Source of the DNA: an uncultured Pseudomonadota bacterium
Lineage (GTDB): Bacteria > Pseudomonadota > Gammaproteobacteria > Methylococcales > Methylomonadaceae
Direction of reading: 5' to 3'
DNA: 58,164 nt
Assembly (NCBI GenBank): GCA_903867225.1
Contig: CAIPQN010000082.1
Span: forward strand, 1-58,164
A program made the position numbers and the translations under genes. The notes below the pieces were generated by a model. The model worked only from the letters and a program-made list of their open reading frames with translations, was not told the origin of the DNA and ran no database searches. How positions within the stretch are numbered: the first letter of the stretch is position 1; the number at the start of each line of letters is the position of its first letter. Below, piece by piece: positions 52,997 to 58,164 of this stretch.

Positions 52997-54062
52997 TCTG
53001 CACAAAAACTTCTTTGCCAATTTTCAAATTCAAAATCACTGCTGATTTGCGTGTGATATGCGCTAACAGTGGTTGATTACCAACTTTTAACCGCACAATA
53101 CTTTGTCCACTTTCACCATCGACAATATCCATAATCGTCGCGGGCAACACGTTGAGAATGCTCGTTGCGCGAGGCACTTCCAATACGATACTGACATCAC
53201 GCGCATAAATTTGAACCCGCAAAGGTGTTCCAATTTTCGCTTCAATCGCAGGCAAACTCAGTGAACCACCTTCAAACGCCACGCGGGTTAAATGAAATTC
53301 TGTTTCATGTTCGACGATTGTTACATTCCAAACCGTTGTGGCTTCGCGGTCTTGTGAAAGTGGCAAATCCAAACGGCTCAATGTTTCCGCCAATAATCCC
53401 GAAGCCTGTACTTTTCCCGCTTCCAAAACCACCAAATAATCTGCCAATTGCGCGACTTCTTGATGTGAATGCGTGACGTACAAAACAGGGATATTTAATT
53501 CTTGATTTAAGCGACTCAAAAACGGCAAAATTTCTTGTTTGCGTTTAGGATCTAACGACGCAAGCGGTTCGTCCATCAACAAACAACAAGGATTCAAAAC
53601 CAACGCGCGGGCAATGGCAACCCGTTGTTTTTCACCGCCCGATAAACGCTCTGGCATTCTGTCCAACAAATGCCGAATCCCCAATAAATCCAAAATATGA
53701 TTAAATTTTGGCGTGTCGGAACTCGCTTTAATTCGTTTCAAACCGTAATTTAAATTTTCAGACACGGTCAAATGTGAAAATAAATTCGATTCTTGAAACA
53801 CATAACCAAGCGGGCGTTTATGTGTGGGCAAAAAAATACCCACATCGCTGTCTTGCCAAACACTGCCGTTAATTTCTAAATAACCATGCTGCGCTTGCTC
53901 TAAACCTGCGATGCAACGCAGTAACGTCGTTTTACCTGAACCCGAATGTCCGAACAAAACGGTAATTCCCGAATTCGGCAAACGTAAATTCACCGATAAT
54001 TCAAAGTCGCCGTAATTGAGTTTAAAACGTGCGGTAATCCACTTACTTAATTGATATTTCAT
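52971..54062 (-). CDS. modC: Molybdate ABC transporter ATPase
   Basis: 363 residues from MKYQLSKWIT, whose ATG overlaps the modB stop by 4 bases; the longer open frame upstream is inside modB. Walker A GHSGSGKTT, signature LSGGEKQRVAIARAL, Walker B CLLMDEPLASLDP, then a C-terminal Mop/TOBE molybdate-sensing domain (RATSILNVLPATIMDIVDGESGQSIVRLKVG). Its 3' end overlaps the convergent WYL gene by 26 bases. Confidence 0.94.
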   Translation of the reverse strand: MKYQLSKWITARFKLNYGDFELSVNLRLPNSGITVLFGHSGSGKTTLLRCIAGLEQAQHGYLEINGSVWQDSDVGIFLPTHKRPLGYVFQESNLFSHLTVSENLNYGLKRIKASSDTPKFNHILDLLGIRHLLDRMPERLSGGEKQRVAIARALVLNPCCLLMDEPLASLDPKRKQEILPFLSRLNQELNIPVLYVTHSHQEVAQLADYLVVLEAGKVQASGLLAETLSRLDLPLSQDREATTVWNVTIVEHETEFHLTRVAFEGGSLSLPAIEAKIGTPLRVQIYARDVSIVLEVPRATSILNVLPATIMDIVDGESGQSIVRLKVGNQPLLAHITRKSAVILNLKIGKEVFVQIKGMSILN

Positions 54063-54736
54063 TTGACGTGGGGCGTGGTTTTTAAAACGGTGTAAAGAAT
54101 CAATAAAACGGTGAACGAAAATGCTAATAATCCGCCTGCGAGCCAATGTGCTTGGCTGTATTCCAAGGCTTCGACGTGGTTATAAATTTGCACGGAAACG
54201 ACGCGCGTTTTGTCTGGAATGTTGCCGCCAACCATTAACACCACGCCGAACTCGCCAACGGTATGTGCGAAACCTAAAATCGTAGCGGTTAAAAATCCTG
54301 ATTTCGCTTGCGGAATAACCACGCTAAAAAACGTATCGATTGGACTGGCTCGCAAAGTGGCGGCAGCTTCTAATGGTTGGTTGCCAATACTTAAAAACGC
54401 GGTTTGCAATGGTTGCACCACAAATGGCATCGAATATAAAACCGACGCGACGACTAAACCTGCAAACGTAAATGGCAATGTACCAATGCCTAACCACGTT
54501 GTAAATTCTCCAATTACACCATTTTTACCGAGCAAAATTAGCAAATAAAAACCTAACACTGTTGGCGGTAAAACCAACGGCAAAGCGACAATCGTGTTAA
54601 TCAATCCACGCCATTTTGAACGAGTTCGCGCCAACCACCATGCGAGTGGCGTGCCGAATAGCAACATAAAAATCGTGGCGAGGCTGGCGACTTTGAAAGT
54701 CAGTAACAGTGTGGCGAAATCAGCGGAGGTCAACAT
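54059..54736 (-). CDS. modB: Molybdate ABC transporter permease
   Basis: 225 residues, about five membrane helices, with the EAA loop LEAAATLRASPIDTFFSVVIP contacting ModC. LPLVLPPTVLGFYLL and the start MLTSADFATLLLTFK are typical of ModB. It starts 2 bases after modA. Confidence 0.94.
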   Translation of the reverse strand: MLTSADFATLLLTFKVASLATIFMLLFGTPLAWWLARTRSKWRGLINTIVALPLVLPPTVLGFYLLILLGKNGVIGEFTTWLGIGTLPFTFAGLVVASVLYSMPFVVQPLQTAFLSIGNQPLEAAATLRASPIDTFFSVVIPQAKSGFLTATILGFAHTVGEFGVVLMVGGNIPDKTRVVSVQIYNHVEALEYSQAHWLAGGLLAFSFTVLLILYTVLKTTPHVK

Positions 54737-54738
54737 AA

Positions 54739-55500
54739 TTAGTTTGGTAAGTCGTAGCCATATTTTTGAATAATGGCTTTTGCTGGTGCTGATTTTAAAT
54801 AATCGAGCAACGCCGTTGCCGCTGGATTTTTTGCACCCAACGTTAGCAAAACGGCATCTTGTTTAATCGGCGAGTAAAAAGCTTGTGGCACAATCCAACC
54901 TGAACCGCTGGTGATTTTACCGTTTTCTCTCACTTGTGACATTGCCACAAAACCTAATTCAGCATTGCCTGTGCTGATAAATTGGTGCGTTTGTGAAATG
55001 TTTTCACCGAGTACAAATAACGGTTGCAGTTTGTCGAGCAGATTTTTACTTTTCAAAACTTCGATTGCCGCCGCGCCATAAGGAGCAAGTTTTGCATCCG
55101 CCAACGCGATATGTTGAAAACCGCCTTTTGCTAGAATTTCGCCTTTTTCATCAACATAATTTGTCGCATTTGACCATAAAACTAATTTTCCCAATGCGTA
55201 AGTAAAGTTACTGCCTTCAACGGCAAAACCACTTTGTTGCAATTTAGCAGGGCTTTTATCGTCAGCAGATAAAAACACTTCAAACGGTGCGCCATTTTCA
55301 AATTGCGACACAAATTTCCCTGACGAACCAAACGATAATTGCGTGATGTGACCTGTCGATTTTTCAAATTCAGCGGCGATTTCCGTCATCGGTTTGGTGA
55401 AATTAGACGCGACTGCAACGAGCGTTGTATCGGCGAAACTGGTTGGTGCGATTAAAAGCAAACCAACTAAAAATAATGGTTTCATTGTTTTAAAAATCAT
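54739..55500 (-). CDS. modA: Molybdate-binding periplasmic protein
   Basis: 253 residues from MIFKTMKPLFLVG (AAGGAG upstream), starting with a signal peptide cut near TSFADTTLVAVASNF. ASNFTKPM, SFGSSGKF, FEVFLSADDKSP and ELGFVAMSQV are the residues around the oxyanion pocket. It delivers molybdate to ModBC, which the nitrogenase cofactor requires. Confidence 0.93.
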   Translation of the reverse strand: MIFKTMKPLFLVGLLLIAPTSFADTTLVAVASNFTKPMTEIAAEFEKSTGHITQLSFGSSGKFVSQFENGAPFEVFLSADDKSPAKLQQSGFAVEGSNFTYALGKLVLWSNATNYVDEKGEILAKGGFQHIALADAKLAPYGAAAIEVLKSKNLLDKLQPLFVLGENISQTHQFISTGNAELGFVAMSQVRENGKITSGSGWIVPQAFYSPIKQDAVLLTLGAKNPAATALLDYLKSAPAKAIIQKYGYDLPN

Positions 55501-55513
55501 GGTGTTCTCCTTG

Positions 55514-57007
55514 TTAAAATCGCAACATACTTTGCACATAAAAATAATCGACATCCTGCGTGTCGGGAGCTTTCGGGGCGTTTTTCGCAAATTCACCTTT
55601 GAATAAATGCGCCCAACCTGTTTCAAAATTCAGGCTACTATTGAAATCCCAGCGCGTCGTGAGTTCGATTTGATGACCAATGTAATCATCGGTTTTGCCT
55701 GTTTTGTCTTGCAAGCCAGCAGTTGTCCACGCATCTTTCTTTTCAGCTAACCAATAAAAACGGTGACTTAATCCAACTTGAACATTGGAAAGTGGCGCAA
55801 AACCAACTCGATAAGCAGGTGAATTGATATTGCTTCGCGCAAATGCGCCGTAAATGCCCGTCGCGCCAAATTCAAAACGGCGTGCGCCGTACAAAGTATC
55901 AAAACGTTCATCGTTGCCATCGGTCGGATTTTTATCACCGCTGGCATAATCGTATTCCAACGCGAAACGCGGTTTCCACGGCGCATCAAACGTATAACCG
56001 ACATCAACATGTTGATACCACGCTTCGTGGTCTAAATCTTTACCATCTGTTGCCGCCGCTGTGGCGCGAACTGTGCCGAATTGCCCGATACTTTCCGATT
56101 GAAAATCAAATTTCCCTTTGGTGGGTTTTAAATAAAAACGCATTCCAGGTGTGAAATAACGTCGATTGCGCGTTTGACTTTTCGCACTGTCGCCTTCATC
56201 GAGATGATACAAATACGCTTCGGCGTTAATGCCAAAAGCGACGTTGTACATTTCTAAAAAACCACCTGAAAACCACGTCTTTCCGTTAGCGGTATCAAAA
56301 TCGTGGTCGCCATTCAACAGTGCATTCGCGCTAGTCGGATAACGATTCACAGGCATCGTCGCAAAAGCGTTGAATTGCCAATGGTTATAATCCAAAACGC
56401 GCAACCGCAACCCGTCAAAACTGTTAATCGTATTACGCATTGCATTTCGGGCAATCAAACGACGACTACCAAAATTCAACGATTGCCGACCCGCAATGAC
56501 TTCCGTTCCTAAACCGCTATGAAGAAAATTCTGGTCTGACCAACCCAAATAACCTTGAATAAAATCGGCTTCATCAACGTGCGTATTATTCACGCCTGAA
56601 CCTGAATCTGCGCCAAATTGCCGTGCGTCTAAAAATTCACCACCGACACGAAAATGATTAAAGCGTGCTTCTAAAAATGCGTCTGTTTGCAAAGCGATTT
56701 GTTGATCTCCGCCCATGCCGCCTGCATTAAATCTGCCGTCCATCGTTTCATAACGGGTGCGTTGTTCGACAGAAACCGAAAGCCATTTTGGTAAATTCAA
56801 CGCATCGTGCAAATTCCAAATTGGTTTTTCATATTTGTCATTGCCCAACAACACATCAGACATTTGGCTTTCAAATGCCGCAAATGCAGGTGTTGCGTAA
56901 GTTTTCTTTTCTTCTGCTGCGTTTGAAAAACTTGGCATAAAACTCGCCATGAAGCAGATAGCTTTCAAACAAATGATAGAATTTTTTTGCACATTCATGG
57001 CGAGCAT
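55514..57007 (-). CDS. Outer-membrane porin of the alginate-export type in the mod operon
   Basis: 497 residues (or 494 from ATG 56998). A signal peptide ends near SFSNAAEEK. The body is a beta-barrel of alternating strands (VEQRTRYETMDGRFNAGG, AYRVGFAPLSNVQVGLSHRFYW, HQIELTTRWDFNSSLNFETGWAHL) and ends in a terminal Phe as outer-membrane proteins do. The domain resembles Alginate_exp. It lies 5 bp behind modG and 13 bp before modA, so it is cotranscribed with molybdate uptake; a role as outer-membrane channel for molybdate is inferred from this. Confidence 0.85.
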   Translation of the reverse strand: MLAMNVQKNSIICLKAICFMASFMPSFSNAAEEKKTYATPAFAAFESQMSDVLLGNDKYEKPIWNLHDALNLPKWLSVSVEQRTRYETMDGRFNAGGMGGDQQIALQTDAFLEARFNHFRVGGEFLDARQFGADSGSGVNNTHVDEADFIQGYLGWSDQNFLHSGLGTEVIAGRQSLNFGSRRLIARNAMRNTINSFDGLRLRVLDYNHWQFNAFATMPVNRYPTSANALLNGDHDFDTANGKTWFSGGFLEMYNVAFGINAEAYLYHLDEGDSAKSQTRNRRYFTPGMRFYLKPTKGKFDFQSESIGQFGTVRATAAATDGKDLDHEAWYQHVDVGYTFDAPWKPRFALEYDYASGDKNPTDGNDERFDTLYGARRFEFGATGIYGAFARSNINSPAYRVGFAPLSNVQVGLSHRFYWLAEKKDAWTTAGLQDKTGKTDDYIGHQIELTTRWDFNSSLNFETGWAHLFKGEFAKNAPKAPDTQDVDYFYVQSMLRF

Positions 57008-57012
57008 CCAAA

Positions 57013-57438
57013 TTAGTTGACGGCTAAAATGACAGAACCCGCTTTAAAAATTGCCGTAGCGGCTTGTCCTTCATTCAATCCCAAAATATCAACACTGTCA
57101 TTTGTCACAGTTGCCGCGACTAAATCTCCGCCACTTAATGTAATATCAATTTCAGAATTAACTGCGCCTTGAATTACTTTTGTCACACTACCTTGTAATT
57201 GATTTCGTGCTGACAATCTATAACCGCCCAAATCGGTTGCGATGATGATTTGCGGTGCTTTCACTAACGCAATCACATCCATTTCTTCTTTAATCGCTAG
57301 TACGTCCGCCGATTCCTTCGTGATGGAAGCCACAATCACTTCACCGCCGTTTAAACGCACTTGCACTTCAACATTTACCACGCCAACCGTTACGCCACAA
57401 ACAACGCCTTTAAACTGATTTCTTGCACTGATTTTCAT
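57013..57438 (-). CDS. modG: Di-Mop molybdate-binding protein
   Basis: 141 residues made of two Mop/TOBE repeats. Each begins SARNQ(F/L)(K/Q)G and contains VNVEVQVRLNGGEVIVASIT or VNSEIDITLSGGDLVAATVT. ModG stores molybdate in the cytosol as a trimer of such proteins. First gene of the mod transcript, divergent from modE. Confidence 0.94.
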   Translation of the reverse strand: MKISARNQFKGVVCGVTVGVVNVEVQVRLNGGEVIVASITKESADVLAIKEEMDVIALVKAPQIIIATDLGGYRLSARNQLQGSVTKVIQGAVNSEIDITLSGGDLVAATVTNDSVDILGLNEGQAATAIFKAGSVILAVN

Positions 57439-57513
57439 AACACAACTCCCAAAAAATACGCCAATGTTAAAAAACGATAACTTGTATGATCACCGCTTTC
57501 AGGTGCATTATAT

Positions 57514-57541
57514 ATCGCTATATATCAAAGTAAATAGCGAT
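57514..57541. promoter_or_regulatory. ModE-type operator between modG and modE
   Basis: ATCGCTAT and ATAGCGAT face each other across 12 bases, close to the known ModE site (CGnTATAT ... ATAnCG). It lies 21 bases before modE and 76 before modG, so it could repress both when molybdate is plentiful. Confidence 0.75.
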
Positions 57542-57561
57542 TTGGTTTTTAGGATAAGGCA

Positions 57562-58014
57562 ATGACAACACATATACAAAATAACGACATAACACCTTTA
57601 TGGGTAACGGGTGATTTGCAACTTGCAGGCATTTTAGATAATCGAATTATCGAATTACTTAAAGCCATCAATCAAAGTGGTTCACTCAATCAAGCCGCTA
57701 AACAAGTTGGGTTAAGTTATAAAGGCGCGTGGCAAATTATCGAAAGAGCAAATAACAGTTCGCCCAAAACCTTAGTCGCCACCGCAATAGGTGGCACAAA
57801 AGGCGGTGGAACGGTTCTAACCGAGGCGGGACAAGCCTTGATTCATCTTTTTGAAGAGCTGCAAGGCGCACATCAACTTTTTTTGAAACAACTCAACCAA
57901 AATCCGGCGGCTAATCCTGAAATTAAATATCCAGCCGCACGCGCACAAAAAATTATTCACGCCGCGCCACAATTTAGACCCATTAAACGCGGGGTAAGTA
58001 ACAGTTCGTTTTAA
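57562..58014 (+). CDS. modE: ModE, molybdate-responsive regulator (DNA-binding domain only)
   Basis: 150 residues. The winged helix-turn-helix is clear: RIIELLKAINQSGSLNQAAKQVGLSYKGAWQIIERANN, then GGTKGGGTVLTEAG. The two C-terminal Mop domains of E. coli ModE are missing. The last ~35 residues are low in similarity. An IS607-like element starts within a few bases of the stop, so a longer modE could have been truncated. HTH-only ModE proteins that work with a separate ModG are also known. Confidence 0.88.
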   Translation: MTTHIQNNDITPLWVTGDLQLAGILDNRIIELLKAINQSGSLNQAAKQVGLSYKGAWQIIERANNSSPKTLVATAIGGTKGGGTVLTEAGQALIHLFEELQGAHQLFLKQLNQNPAANPEIKYPAARAQKIIHAAPQFRPIKRGVSNSSF

Positions 58015-58044
58015 TCTATGATTATCTATGCTAATATATGCTTA
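58015..58044 (+). repeat. Three 10-bp imperfect direct repeats before the IS607-like tnpA
   Basis: TCTATGATTA, TCTATGCTAA and TATATGCTTA stand in tandem directly before and touching the recombinase start. Short repeats of this kind are the subterminal binding sites in IS607-type elements. Confidence 0.6.
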
Positions 58045-58164
58045 TGGAGAAGAAATTAGTCAAGATAGGCGAAGCTGCAAAGTTACTTGGAACAAGTCCC
58101 GACACATTGAGAAAGTGGGAAGTTTCAGGTGAACTATTGCCAAAGCGCAAAACCAAAGGCGGCA
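58044..58164 (+). CDS. tnpA: IS607-type serine recombinase TnpA (partial, 5' end)
   Basis: The first 40 codons only, running off the window: a MerR-like DNA-binding start (LVKIGEAAKLLGTSPDTLRKWEVSGELLPKRKTKGG) as found at the N-terminus of IS607 TnpA. The serine-recombinase domain would follow. A free-standing MerR-type regulator or excisionase is the alternative, but the tandem repeats favour IS607. Confidence 0.75.
   Translation, partial: MEKKLVKIGEAAKLLGTSPDTLRKWEVSGELLPKRKTKGG

Overview
The window reads as chromosome of an AT-rich, nitrogen-fixing gammaproteobacterium. The basis is gene order and family: nifL-nifA, nafY beside an rnfABCDGEH operon, nifHDKT and nifENX with lrv and DUF6129 genes, queG, ampD and an argH-type housekeeping set. 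A sulphur-oxidising (Beggiatoa-like) or methanotrophic diazotroph would fit, but I cannot fix the genus. Both ends of the window lie in insertion sequences of the TnpB/IS605-IS607 world.

Layout. 1-2.1 kb: tail of a TnpB-type element that has cut off the 3' part of pflB, plus a small partner gene. 2.2-2.5 kb: a frameshifted membrane-protein remnant. 2.5-7.3 kb: gap, pyk, an Hpt/pseudo-receiver protein and argH. 7.3-7.5 kb: a MITE-like inverted-repeat element. 7.5-12.1 kb: dnaE, interrupted by an intein. 12.1-21.7 kb: ampD, queG, an sppA pair, an LTA-synthase-like enzyme, rimI with a family-4 uracil-DNA glycosylase, an Aer-like PAS protein split from its chemoreceptor, and nadA. 21.8-28.8 kb (minus strand): rnfABCDGEH, an unknown gene, a rhodanese and nafY. 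29.0-32.2 kb: nifLA. 32.2-33.1 kb: a SIR2-like gene divergent from nifH. 33.4-40.5 kb: nifHDKT, a ferredoxin, DUF6129, lrv and two more genes. 40.7-47.7 kb: nifE, nifN, nifX, DUF269, a small metalloprotein, ferredoxins, unknown genes, a Nif11-like protein and a GlcF-like protein. 47.6-52.9 kb: rtcB, a Doc toxin-antitoxin pair, a collapsed Sir2 gene, an ArfA-like gene, an Mrr-type nuclease, an orphan ftsE and a WYL regulator. 53-58 kb: modG-porin-modABC with divergent modE, then the start of an IS607-type element.

How it works together. NifA with sigma-54 appears to drive three or four units: rnf, nifH, nifE and probably nifLA. Each has -24/-12 elements and TGT-N10-ACA activator sites at the right distance. 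Rnf and the ferredoxins would feed electrons to nitrogenase. NafY, NifX and NifEN handle FeMo-cofactor. The mod operon supplies molybdate under a ModE operator.

The strongest unusual observation is in dnaE. The intein splicing blocks are in the DnaE frame, but the endonuclease (two tandem CHCC zinc motifs plus a Vsr/RAP-like nuclease core) is encoded in the +1 frame inside the intein with its own ribosome-binding site. The DnaE frame stays open through the whole overlap. This looks like a homing endonuclease gene nested out of frame in an intein.
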